NCBI GenBank assembly: GCA_934167735.1
Contig: CAKPLV010000056.1
Location: 1-6,210, forward strand
DNA length: 6,210 bases
Direction: 5' to 3'
DNA from: an uncultured Clostridia bacterium
GTDB taxonomy: Bacteria > Bacillota > Clostridia > TANB77 > CAG-508
Shown here piece by piece: positions 1 to 5,754 of this stretch; position 1 is the stretch's first letter, and each line of letters opens with the position of its first letter. Position numbers and translations under genes: made by a program. The notes under the pieces were generated by a model. That model was not told where the DNA came from and searched no databases. It worked only from the letters and a program-made list of their open reading frames with translations.

Positions 1-22
1 ACTCATTTGAATATTTTGACAT
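1..22 (-). CDS. Start of an unidentified protein gene, cut by the window edge
   Basis: Only the first seven codons are visible, reading MSKYSNE from an ATG at 22. A strong ribosome binding site, AAGGAGGG (40-33), stands ten bases upstream, which makes a real start likely. The gene runs in the same direction as sigH and begins 67 bases after the sigH stop, so it may be read from the same transcript. In many Firmicutes the ribosomal protein L33, secE and nusG genes follow sigH, but seven residues cannot show whether this is one of them. The ribosome binding site lies inside a predicted stem-loop (29-72). Confidence 0.6.
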
Positions 23-28
23 AGAAAA

Positions 29-72
29 TGAACCCTCCTTATTAAACTTTTTTGTCTAATAATTTGGGTTCA
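29..72 (-). promoter_or_regulatory. Stem-loop enclosing the ribosome binding site of the gene starting at 22
   Basis: On the minus strand TGAACCC (72-66) pairs with GGGTTCA (35-29). Inside it TTATTAGAC (62-54) pairs with GTTTAATAA (47-39), including one G-U pair, across a six-A loop. The two stems are separated by a 3x3 internal loop. The Shine-Dalgarno AAGGAGGG is spread over the inner stem, the internal loop and the outer stem, so it would be partly masked when folded. There is no long U tract after the hairpin, so it is not a normal terminator. A role in translational control or in RNA processing between sigH and the next gene is an inference. Confidence 0.5.
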
Positions 73-89
73 CTTCATAATCTACACTT

Positions 90-731
90 TTATAATATAT
101 TATTTTTTATTTTATTCGCTTTTTTTCTGATTCTTTGAATTGCTGTATCAACTGATTTGATTTTTGCATTTAATTTTTCTGCAATTGCTGCATATGATTT
201 TCCTTTTTCATATTCATATAATACCGATAATTCAAATTCACTTAAGTTTTCTTTTATTTTTGTTTCCATATTTTTAAAATATTCTCTGTCTGCAATTATA
301 TCTGATGGATCATTTGAATCTTTTATATCTAAAATTTCTATTTTATCCATGTCTTCATTATCTTCATATGCTGATGCATTTAAAGAAACTGATGAATTAA
401 GAGGAATGTGTTTTTGTCTATTAGAATTTTTTACAGCTGTTATTAATTGTCTTTCAATACACATATTGGCAAATGTTTTAAATGAGTTTTGTTTTTGCCT
501 GTCAAAGGATTTGATTGCTTTATACAAACCAATCATTCCTTCTTGTATCATATCATCTTTTTCTGCTCCAACCATAAAAAATTTGCTTGCTTTTAGTATT
601 ACTGTTTCTGTATACCTTTGCATTAGACAATCTAACGCTAATTTGTCTTTTTTATTAATATTTTCTATTAATTCTTCGTCTGTCATTTGTGTATATTTAT
701 TTTCATTAATTGAAAACATATTTTTTTTCAT
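90..731 (-). CDS. sigH: RNA polymerase sporulation sigma factor SigH
   Basis: This is a sigma-70 family factor of 213 residues. SigH directs RNA polymerase to early stationary-phase and sporulation-entry promoters in Firmicutes. Region 2 spans about residues 18-117. It contains the core-binding and -10-recognition segment with EGMIGLYKAIKSF (64-76) and the signature RQKHIPLNSSVSLN (105-118), both typical of SigH. A variable acidic linker (about 120-150) is followed by region 4 (about 160-207), whose helix-turn-helix YAAIAEKLN reads the -35 element. The open frame extends to a TTG at 752, but that codon overlaps the ribosome binding site GAGGAGGA (750-743). The ATG at 731 is therefore the likely start, with 11 bases between. 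The gene has its own consensus promoter in the gap after murI. Length and motif order match a complete, intact SigH. Confidence 0.93.
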   Translation of the reverse strand: MKKNMFSINENKYTQMTDEELIENINKKDKLALDCLMQRYTETVILKASKFFMVGAEKDDMIQEGMIGLYKAIKSFDRQKQNSFKTFANMCIERQLITAVKNSNRQKHIPLNSSVSLNASAYEDNEDMDKIEILDIKDSNDPSDIIADREYFKNMETKIKENLSEFELSVLYEYEKGKSYAAIAEKLNAKIKSVDTAIQRIRKKANKIKNNIL

Positions 732-765
732 TATGTATATTGTCCTCCTCAAATCTTATGTGCAT

Positions 766-794
766 ATTATATCTTCAAATCTGCTGTATGTCAA
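766..794 (-). promoter_or_regulatory. Sigma-A promoter of sigH
   Basis: On the minus strand TTGACA (794-789) and TATAAT (771-766) are separated by exactly 17 bases. Both hexamers match the sigma-A consensus perfectly. Transcription would begin near 759, leaving a leader of about 27 bases before the ATG at 731. This suggests vegetative transcription of sigH independent of murI. Confidence 0.88.
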
Positions 795-824
795 CACTTA
801 TAAGGATTTTTATTTTCAAAAAAT

Positions 825-1607
825 TTATAAATTTTTTATTTCTATATCAACTTTCATTATATTTCGAGCTATATTTTTAAATTCACTTTCAGGCTTGCTT
901 AAATATATCTCTTCTCTATCTTTTTTCTCTGTGTTTTGCATATTATGTTCTTCTAAATATTTTTCTAAATAATCTGCAACAATTACACCTGTATTTATTA
1001 AATCTACATCATATTCCATTTCTTTTCTTATTAAATCTTCATATATTGGATAATGTGTACATCCTAATATTATTTTATCTATTTTGTTTTCTTTAAATGG
1101 TACCATATATTCTTTTATAACTGCTTTTCCTTCTTTACTTGTTGCTCTTCCTTCTTCTGCAATAGTTGCAAGCATAGGACATGCTTTATTTACAACTTTT
1201 ATATCTGGAATACTTTTTTTCAAGTAATATTCCCATGCACCACTTCTAATTGTTCCTTCTGTTGCTATTACTCCTACTTCATTGTATTTTTGCTCTTGTA
1301 TATATTCTACTGTTGGCTTTATTATTCCTATTATAGGTATATCAAATTCTTTTTGAAGAACTTCACAAGCTTGGCTTGTTGCTGTTCCACATGCAATTAC
1401 TATAATTTTTGCACCTTTGCTCATTAATATTTCGACATTTCTTTTTGAATATTCTATAATTTCTTCTTTTGATTTATTACCATATGGAAAATTTAATGTA
1501 TCTCCCAAATATACTATATTTTCGTTTCTTAATTTTTTTCTGATTTCTGTTAAAACTGTAAGTCCTCCTACTCCAGAATCAAAAATTCCTATTGCTCCTT
1601 TATTCAT
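825..1607 (-). CDS. murI: Glutamate racemase
   Basis: The enzyme interconverts L- and D-glutamate in the cytoplasm and supplies D-glutamate for peptidoglycan stem peptides. The 260-residue length is normal for the family. The N-terminal substrate motif FDSGVGGLTV (9-18) holds the conserved Asp10 and Ser11. The two catalytic cysteines of the two-base mechanism are visible: Cys73 in IACGTATS and Cys183 in LGCTHYP, which also has the conserved Thr184-His185. YLGDTLNFPYG (33-43) is the usual substrate-loop motif. The first cysteine motif is most often ACNTA. Here the asparagine is Gly74, a variant that probably keeps activity but departs from the textbook site. The ATG at 1607 follows an excellent AAGGAGG (1619-1613). 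The gene lies upstream of sigH, which has a separate promoter. Confidence 0.93.
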   Translation of the reverse strand: MNKGAIGIFDSGVGGLTVLTEIRKKLRNENIVYLGDTLNFPYGNKSKEEIIEYSKRNVEILMSKGAKIIVIACGTATSQACEVLQKEFDIPIIGIIKPTVEYIQEQKYNEVGVIATEGTIRSGAWEYYLKKSIPDIKVVNKACPMLATIAEEGRATSKEGKAVIKEYMVPFKENKIDKIILGCTHYPIYEDLIRKEMEYDVDLINTGVIVADYLEKYLEEHNMQNTEKKDREEIYLSKPESEFKNIARNIMKVDIEIKNL

Positions 1608-1686
1608 GTTTTCCTCCTTCTTTCAGATTATACTACTGATTGCAGAAATATTCCACATTATAGTTACATTTTATTTGTTTTTTCAT

Positions 1687-1714
1687 ATTATATACTAATA
1701 ATGGCTGATGTCAT
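1687..1714 (-). promoter_or_regulatory. Probable sigma-A promoter of murI
   Basis: On the minus strand ATGACA (1714-1709, five of six matches) and a perfect TATAAT (1692-1687) are spaced by 16 bases. Transcription would start near 1680, giving a leader of about 70 bases. The -35 lies just upstream of the ribosome binding site of the divergent gene at 1733. A second TATAAT at 1632-1627 is closer to murI but has only a poor -35 (TGGAAT), so the first is preferred. Confidence 0.5.
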
Positions 1715-1732
1715 GGAAAGGAAGTATTGATT

Positions 1733-2197
1733 ATGGATTTTAATGAAAAAAAACCTGAACCATTATGTCCTATAGTTGACATTGATGGTTTCATAGCAGA
1801 TGGTAAACAATATGATTTAGATATAACTCTTTCAAATGATCATAGAGATGTTATTTATGGAGTTGTAAGAGATTGTTTCAAAGAACCTGTTAAAGATGCA
1901 GTTGTAAAATTAGTTGAAGTTGATTATAAATGTGGAAAGAAAGTTTTAAAACCTGTTTCTCACACTTTTACAGATGATGATGGAGAATTTGTTTTCGGAC
2001 CACTTTGCCCTGGTAAAAAATACGCAGTAAATATATGGGCTAATTCTGTAAAACATGTAAAAATATGTGCAAAATGTCACCGTGAAGGTAATTGCTTGAA
2101 AGGCGTAGAATTAGATTGTGATTATGATGACGGATTTAAACCTTGTTGTCACGACAGATCTGATAATTGTGAATGTACTGATTCTTGTAATAAATAA
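1733..2197 (+). CDS. Cysteine-rich protein with a carboxypeptidase-regulatory-like domain
   Basis: The 154-residue protein has a transthyretin-like/carboxypeptidase-regulatory beta-sandwich at about 38-101. Its typical pattern is visible: VIYGVVRDCFKEPVKDAVVKL, then HTFTDDDGEFVFGPLCPGKKY. Such domains usually act in binding or structure, not catalysis. The C-terminal third is rich in cysteine: CAKC (112-115), then Cys121, Cys129, Cys138-139, Cys146, Cys148 and Cys152, with 13 cysteines in all. This suggests metal binding or disulfide cross-linking. There is no signal peptide or membrane segment, so a secreted role is not supported. A role in a cross-linked structure such as the spore coat is possible but not shown. 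The ATG at 1733 is chosen because AAAGGAAG (1717-1724) sits eight bases upstream; the in-frame TTG at 1727 is too close to it. Tandem TAA stops are followed by a strong palindrome. Confidence 0.85.
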   Translation: MDFNEKKPEPLCPIVDIDGFIADGKQYDLDITLSNDHRDVIYGVVRDCFKEPVKDAVVKLVEVDYKCGKKVLKPVSHTFTDDDGEFVFGPLCPGKKYAVNIWANSVKHVKICAKCHREGNCLKGVELDCDYDDGFKPCCHDRSDNCECTDSCNK

Positions 2198-2199
2198 TA

Positions 2200-2223
2200 A
2201 ACAGGTAGTTTAAACTACCTGTT
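2200..2223. terminator. Bidirectional terminator-like perfect palindrome
   Basis: A 24-base perfect inverted repeat, AACAGGTAGT around a central TTAA and back, lies between the convergent genes ending at 2197 and 2222. The stem has several G-C pairs. It is followed by U-rich sequence on both strands: TTAAATTATT on the plus strand and TTTATTATTTATT on the minus strand. Neither tract is an unbroken T run, so efficiency is uncertain. The last bases of the small minus-strand gene lie inside it. Confidence 0.7.
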
Positions 2224-2362
2224 AAATTATTCCCATTTTTTTAGCTAATTGTTTACCCTTTTTAGTCATTTTCTTTGTGTTTATTACATTATTATCTATA
2301 CACATCATTGCTATTCCTGTTGATATTAAACCACCTACTACTAAACCTTTTACAAATTTCAT
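2222..2362 (-). CDS. Small conserved-looking hypothetical protein, 46 residues
   Basis: The frame reads from an ATG at 2362 to a TAA at 2224-2222. It begins MKFVKGLVVGGLISTGIAM and ends TKKGKQLAKKMGII. A hydrophobic, glycine-rich segment at about residues 4-21 could be a short membrane helix. It is followed by a strongly basic tail with nine lysines. The ribosome binding site GAAAGGGTGG (2377-2368) is five bases before the ATG. The composition of a glycine-rich hydrophobic N-terminus plus a Lys-rich tail resembles small clostridial proteins of unknown function, but I do not recognise a named family. It lies 42 bases after the TauE/SafE pair, so it could be read with that operon. The alternative, a chance frame in a leader region, is less likely given the ribosome binding site and the fit against the terminator. 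Confidence 0.72.
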   Translation of the reverse strand: MKFVKGLVVGGLISTGIAMMCIDNNVINTKKMTKKGKQLAKKMGII

Positions 2363-2404
2363 TTTTACCACCCTTTCTAATTTTATTTATTAAAAAGTTT
2401 TACT

Positions 2405-2788
2405 TTATTTATTATTTCTATTTTTAAATTGTTTATACTGTTTAAATAATGTATATATTTCATGAATAGCAATTATTAACAAAAAAACTCCAAATAATTT
2501 TTTTAATTTTTGTACTTGTATATTAACAGATATTATCGCACCCATAATTGCACCTATTATTCCAAATATTGATATATATTGAGCTAGCTTTTTATCTATA
2601 TTTTTGTTTCTATAATTTATTATAATTGCAGTAACTGCTGTTGGAATAAAATATATCATATTTGTGGCTTGTGCAATGTGTTGTTCCATTCCATAAAACG
2701 TTGTTAATAAAAAGATAAGGATTGTTCCTCCACCCATTCCAATTCCACTAAAAATCCCAGAAAACATTCCAATTAATATTAATTCCAT
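2405..2788 (-). CDS. Half-size TauE/SafE family membrane protein (second of pair)
   Basis: The 127-residue protein has about four hydrophobic segments (roughly 3-30, 42-58, 70-90, 97-114) and a basic tail. The family glycine motif is SGIFSGIGMGGGTILI (10-25), and AQATN (39-43) matches the conserved turn after it. TauE/SafE proteins are inner-membrane exporters or permeases for sulfite, sulfoacetate and related anions. They normally have about 250 residues made of two such repeats. This gene is one repeat, and the gene just upstream is the other, so the pair probably forms a heteromer. The substrate cannot be told. The ribosome binding site TAAGGAG overlaps the stop codon of the upstream gene and leads to the ATG at 2788, eight bases after that stop, which points to translational coupling. 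Confidence 0.85.
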   Translation of the reverse strand: MELILIGMFSGIFSGIGMGGGTILIFLLTTFYGMEQHIAQATNMIYFIPTAVTAIIINYRNKNIDKKLAQYISIFGIIGAIMGAIISVNIQVQKLKKLFGVFLLIIAIHEIYTLFKQYKQFKNRNNK

Positions 2789-2796
2789 TTTTCTCC

Positions 2797-3159
2797 TTAA
2801 AACTTTAACATTCTATATGAATAATATAATATGAATATTGTAAATACTATTTTTAATATGTAGTCTGGAATTTTTTTTAATATTTTTGTTCCAATATAAC
2901 CTCCTATCATTCCTCCTAATGCGCAAATTACTCCAACTTTCCAATCTATATAATTACTTTTATAATAAAAAATACTACTTGTTAATACCATTACTAACAT
3001 ACAAAATAATGAAGTGGCTCTTGCCTTTTTGGCATCTATTTTTAATAAATATATAAATGAAGGAACAAGTATAAGACCTCCACCTGTTCCAAATAATCCA
3101 CATATTAATCCTGCTAATAAGCCTATAAACAATTTTTCAATTTTTTTATTTTCATCCAT
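2797..3159 (-). CDS. Half-size TauE/SafE family membrane protein (first of pair)
   Basis: The 120-residue protein starts MDENKKIEKL, followed by the signature GLICGLFGTGGGLILVPSF (17-35), the clearest TauE/SafE motif in the window. About four membrane segments are visible (roughly 9-38, 49-65, 73-92, 99-116). It ends right after the fourth, as expected for one half of the usual eight-helix protein. The missing half is supplied by the next gene, also with its own glycine motif. The ATG at 3159 has only a weak ribosome binding site. It lies 24 bases after the rarA stop, so expression probably depends on the rarA transcript and perhaps on coupled translation. An anion-export role follows from the family; the actual substrate is unknown. 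Confidence 0.87.
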   Translation of the reverse strand: MDENKKIEKLFIGLLAGLICGLFGTGGGLILVPSFIYLLKIDAKKARATSLFCMLVMVLTSSIFYYKSNYIDWKVGVICALGGMIGGYIGTKILKKIPDYILKIVFTIFILYYSYRMLKF

Positions 3160-3183
3160 CTTATTAGTAGTTTTTCCATTTTT

Positions 3184-4425
3184 TTATTTTATATTCTCAT
3201 CTTTAACATAATATTTTGTTCCTAGCATTTTGTCTGGTAAATATTGTTGTTCTACATAATGGCCTGGATAATCATGAGGATATTTGTATCCTTCGTTATA
3301 TCCTAATTCTCTCATTTTCTCTATTGGTGCATTTCTAATATGCATTGGTATTTCTCCAGTTTCCTTAGTTGTAACATCTTCTAATGCCTTATTTATTCCT
3401 AAATATGTAGCATTTGACTTTTTACAATTTGCTACATAAACAGCTGCTTCTGCAAGTATTATTCTAGCTTCTGGCATTCCTATCATATGAACAGCTTGCA
3501 TAGCAGATGTTGCTATTGTTAGTGCTTGTGGATCTGCTAACCCTACATCTTCTGCTGCTGCAATTGTTATTCTTCTTGCTAAAAATACAGGATCTTCTCC
3601 TCCATTTAATGCTCTTGCTAAATAAAATAATGTTGCATCTGGATCTGAACCTCTCATTGATTTTATAAATGCACTTATATTGTCATAATGTGTGTCTCCA
3701 TTTTTATCAAATATTGCTTTTCTATTTTGTATACTATTTTTTATTACTTCATCTGTTATATGTATATATCCATCAGATTCCATATTAGTTGTTAACACTG
3801 CTATTTCTAAGCCATTAAGTGCTGTTCTAACATCTCCATTTGATATGTCTGCTATCTTTTTTAATGTGCTATCTTCTATTTTGATATTATACTCTCCAAG
3901 CCCTTCTGGACTTTGTATTGCTCTTTTTAAGATATTGTATATATTTTCTTCTGTTAATGGATTTAATTTTATTACCATTGATCTTGAAATTAAAGCTTTA
4001 TTTACTTCAAAATATGGATTTTCTGTTGTTGCTCCAATTAAAATTATAGTTCCATTTTCAACATATGGCAATAACGCATCTTGTTGCAATTTGTTAAATC
4101 TATGAATTTCATCTATAAATAATATACTTTTTCCTGCAGGATTCATCATAAAATTTTGTGTTTCTTCTACTACTTTTTTTATGTCTGCTACCCCTGCTGT
4201 TACTGCATTTATTTTATAAAATTTATATTTGGTTGTTTCACTTATGACTTTTGCTAATGATGTTTTTCCACAACCTGGTGGTCCAAATAGTATTATACTT
4301 GATAATCTATCTGCTTTTATAGTTCTATATAATATTTTTCCTTGACCTATTACATGTTCTTGACCTTCGTATTCTTCTAAGGTTTTAGGTCTCATTCTAT
4401 ATGCTAATGGTTCTGCTTGATTCAT
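3184..4425 (-). CDS. rarA: Replication-associated recombination protein A (AAA+ ATPase)
   Basis: RarA (MgsA) is a cytoplasmic clamp-loader-like AAA+ ATPase that acts at stalled or damaged replication forks with single-strand-binding protein. The 413 residues include PLAYRMRPKTLEEYEGQEH (6-24), Walker A GPPGCGKT (48-55), Walker B ILFIDEIH (101-108), sensor 1 GATTEN (131-136) and the arginine-finger region ISRS (146-149). The C-terminal tetramerisation region carries MRGSDPDATLFYLARAL and the conserved ARRITIAAAEDVGLADP, both strong family signatures. The length is only slightly below the usual 420-450, and nothing appears missing. The ATG at 4425 follows TAGGAGAG with suitable spacing. It is the first gene of an operon with two TauE/SafE half-genes, and is divergent from ruvA with a possible shared LexA-type site. 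Confidence 0.95.
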   Translation of the reverse strand: MNQAEPLAYRMRPKTLEEYEGQEHVIGQGKILYRTIKADRLSSIILFGPPGCGKTSLAKVISETTKYKFYKINAVTAGVADIKKVVEETQNFMMNPAGKSILFIDEIHRFNKLQQDALLPYVENGTIILIGATTENPYFEVNKALISRSMVIKLNPLTEENIYNILKRAIQSPEGLGEYNIKIEDSTLKKIADISNGDVRTALNGLEIAVLTTNMESDGYIHITDEVIKNSIQNRKAIFDKNGDTHYDNISAFIKSMRGSDPDATLFYLARALNGGEDPVFLARRITIAAAEDVGLADPQALTIATSAMQAVHMIGMPEARIILAEAAVYVANCKKSNATYLGINKALEDVTTKETGEIPMHIRNAPIEKMRELGYNEGYKYPHDYPGHYVEQQYLPDKMLGTKYYVKDENIK

Positions 4426-4448
4426 TTTTTCTCTCCTATTTTTTTATG

Positions 4449-4477
4449 ATTATATTACCTCTTCTTTTTATTGTCAA
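4449..4477 (-). promoter_or_regulatory. Sigma-A promoter of rarA
   Basis: On the minus strand TTGACA (4477-4472) and TATAAT (4454-4449) are exactly 17 bases apart, a perfect consensus. Transcription would begin near 4442, very close to the ribosome binding site of rarA, so the leader is under 20 bases. Its -35 is separated by 29 bases from the -35 of the divergent ruvA promoter. Confidence 0.88.
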
Positions 4478-4484
4478 TACTATA

Positions 4485-4498
4485 CGAACATTTTTTCT
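4485..4498. promoter_or_regulatory. Candidate LexA (SOS) operator between the rarA and ruvA promoters
   Basis: The plus strand reads CGAACATTTTTTCT. Against the Gram-positive LexA/DinR consensus CGAACRNRYGTTYC the left half is perfect and the right half is imperfect: 11 of 14 positions agree, counting the free one. It lies between the two back-to-back -35 elements, where a repressor could affect both promoters. ruvA is a known LexA target in Bacillus subtilis. The weak right half leaves real doubt in such AT-rich DNA. Confidence 0.4.
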
Positions 4499-4506
4499 CT
4501 TTTGTC

Positions 4507-4535
4507 TTGACATTTTAATTTTTTATATTTATAAT
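4507..4535 (+). promoter_or_regulatory. Sigma-A promoter of ruvA
   Basis: TTGACA (4507-4512) and TATAAT (4530-4535) are separated by 17 bases, a perfect consensus. Transcription should start near 4542, inside the in-frame ATG at 4543. That supports translation from the ATG at 4561 instead. Confidence 0.88.
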
Positions 4536-4560
4536 AGCAAATATGATTGGAGGTTTTTAT

Positions 4561-5169
4561 ATGTTTGCATATATTAAAGGTTCTTTAGAAATGAAATTTA
4601 AAAATTATTTAGTAATTGATGTCGGTGGACTTGGATATAAAATTTTTATGTCAGAAAATTCTATAAACACAATTGGAGATATTGGAACTATAGTGAAAGT
4701 ATTTACCTATTATAGAGTTAGAGAAGATGATATTAGTATTTATGGATTTAAAACTCAAGAAGAACTTAGAATGTTTGAATTATTATTATCTGTTAGTGGA
4801 ATTGGCGCAAAAAGCGCTTTAACAATGCTTTCTTGTGTTTCCCCTTCAGATTTTGCCGTTGCTGTCATTTCAAATAATGTGAAATTACTTACACAAATTC
4901 CTGGAATTGGTACAAAATCAGCACAAAGAATTATACTTGAATTAAAAGACAAATTAAAAGCAGAACAATCAGAACAAATTGATGATATGTCTGATGAAGC
5001 TTCTAAACAACAAGCTTCTCTTAATACTAATGTTCAAGAAGCTATTTCTGGACTTATGGTTCTTGGTTTCTCTAAAAAAGATATCGAGAAAGCTTTTACA
5101 CATTTAGATGTAAATTCACTTTCTCTTGAAGAATTAATTAAGAAAGGTCTTGTTTTATTGACAAAATAA
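4561..5169 (+). CDS. ruvA: Holliday junction branch migration complex subunit RuvA
   Basis: RuvA tetramers bind four-way DNA junctions and recruit the RuvB motor for branch migration during recombinational repair. The 202 residues match the family length. The N-terminal OB-fold (about 1-63) has MFAYIKGSLEMK and VREDDISIYGF. Two helix-hairpin-helix motifs follow: LLSVSGIGAKSAL (75-87) and LTQIPGIGTKSAQRI (110-124). A flexible linker (about 133-158) leads to the small C-terminal RuvB-binding domain ending LSLEELIKKGL. The start at 4561 is preferred over the in-frame ATG at 4543. TTGGAGG (4547-4553) is a good ribosome binding site for 4561, the protein then begins as other RuvA proteins do, and the promoter predicts a start near 4542. 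Neither ruvB nor ruvC adjoins it: a terminator follows at once, so ruvA appears to stand alone. Confidence 0.95.
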   Translation: MFAYIKGSLEMKFKNYLVIDVGGLGYKIFMSENSINTIGDIGTIVKVFTYYRVREDDISIYGFKTQEELRMFELLLSVSGIGAKSALTMLSCVSPSDFAVAVISNNVKLLTQIPGIGTKSAQRIILELKDKLKAEQSEQIDDMSDEASKQQASLNTNVQEAISGLMVLGFSKKDIEKAFTHLDVNSLSLEELIKKGLVLLTK

Positions 5170-5196
5170 AAAATAGTACATTATGTACTATTTTTT
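5168..5196. terminator. Bidirectional terminator between ruvA and the OapA-like gene
   Basis: A 13-base-pair stem, AAAAAATAGTACA with its complement, closes on a three-base loop (5181-5183) and ends in a T run on either strand. It contains the last bases of both convergent genes: the ruvA stop overlaps its left arm and the stop of the minus-strand gene overlaps its right arm. This is the standard look of a shared intrinsic terminator. Confidence 0.85.
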
Positions 5197-5728
5197 ATTT
5201 ATATATTTTATTTAATATTATTCCTACATAATGAACAATTTGAGTTGATTCTTTATTTGCAATTTCTTTACCTAATGCTTTACCTCCAACTGTTATTGAT
5301 GCAACAGCTGCACTTATTATAAATTGTAAATTTGCACCTGTTTTTTCTGAAATTTTTGCTGCTATCATTGCACTTATAGCACCACTTAATACTCCACAAA
5401 CGTCTCCTATAACGTCTGCACATATATTTGCAACTTTGGCTGAGTTTTTTATCAATTTTATAGATGTTTTTGCACCTTTTACTTTTTTTGTTGCTTTTGC
5501 ATGAAATTCATGTTCTTTGGCAACTGTAACTGCAACACCTATAATATCAAATAATATACCAATTAATATTACCACTAATAATACAATTATAGATAATGGT
5601 AAATTCAAATGTGTTACACCATTTGTTGAAATATATGAAAAACATATTGATAATATAAATGTTATTATAAATACTTCTATAAACCACTTCAGTTTCGAGT
5701 GATCTTTTTTCTTTGTATCTTTATTCAA
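5195..5728 (-). CDS. oapA: OLE-associated membrane protein OapA-like (CorB/CNNM-like)
   Basis: The 177-residue protein has a short lysine-rich N-terminus and four predicted membrane segments (about 15-33, 44-66, 103-124, 133-152). Between segments two and three lies a very basic stretch, KEHEFHAKATKKVKGAKTS (71-89), suited to RNA contact. Acidic residues Asp61, Asp105 and Asp109 lie in or next to the membrane helices, as in ion-handling proteins. The sequence resembles proteins labelled Mg2+/Co2+ transporter CorB-like and, by length and topology, OapA. OapA binds OLE RNA at the membrane in Halalkalibacterium halodurans. Its position directly downstream of a large structured RNA supports this. 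The start is a TTG at 5728, eight bases after AAAGGAG (5743-5737); no ATG is suitably placed. Family recognition is from memory and context; a generic membrane protein of unknown role is the alternative. Confidence 0.75.
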   Translation of the reverse strand: MNKDTKKKDHSKLKWFIEVFIITFILSICFSYISTNGVTHLNLPLSIIVLLVVILIGILFDIIGVAVTVAKEHEFHAKATKKVKGAKTSIKLIKNSAKVANICADVIGDVCGVLSGAISAMIAAKISEKTGANLQFIISAAVASITVGGKALGKEIANKESTQIVHYVGIILNKIYK

Positions 5729-5754
5729 TTTTATTACTCCTTTAAAATAAAAAA

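Noticed and set aside
732..752. Upstream TTG start for sigH adding seven residues
   Set aside because: The added codons contain the ribosome binding site GAGGAGGA itself, leaving none for the TTG, whereas the ATG at 731 is properly spaced.
818..837. Twenty-base all-AT perfect palindrome at the end of murI as a terminator
   Set aside because: The stem has no G-C pair and overlaps the murI stop; such palindromes are frequent by chance at this base composition.
157..972. Long plus-strand open frame of 271 codons opposite sigH and murI
   Set aside because: It is the antisense shadow of two well-supported genes. It is Phe/Ser/Ile-rich as expected from reverse-read AT-rich coding DNA, and it has no ribosome binding site.
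2394..2406. Small hairpin after the second TauE/SafE gene as operon terminator
   Set aside because: It has only five pairs with one G-C, and only a short TTAATAAAT follows. It is too weak to claim, so read-through to the small gene at 2362 remains possible.
2797..2799. Frameshift or nonsense mutation splitting one TauE/SafE gene
   Set aside because: Both halves are complete four-helix repeats, and the second has a well-formed ribosome binding site and ATG, which points to two true genes.
3692..4105. Plus-strand open frame of 137 codons inside rarA
   Set aside because: It lies wholly opposite conserved AAA+ sequence and has shadow-type composition. The open frames at 1417-1698, 3014-3211, 4755-4952 and 5517-5702 are rejected for the same reason.
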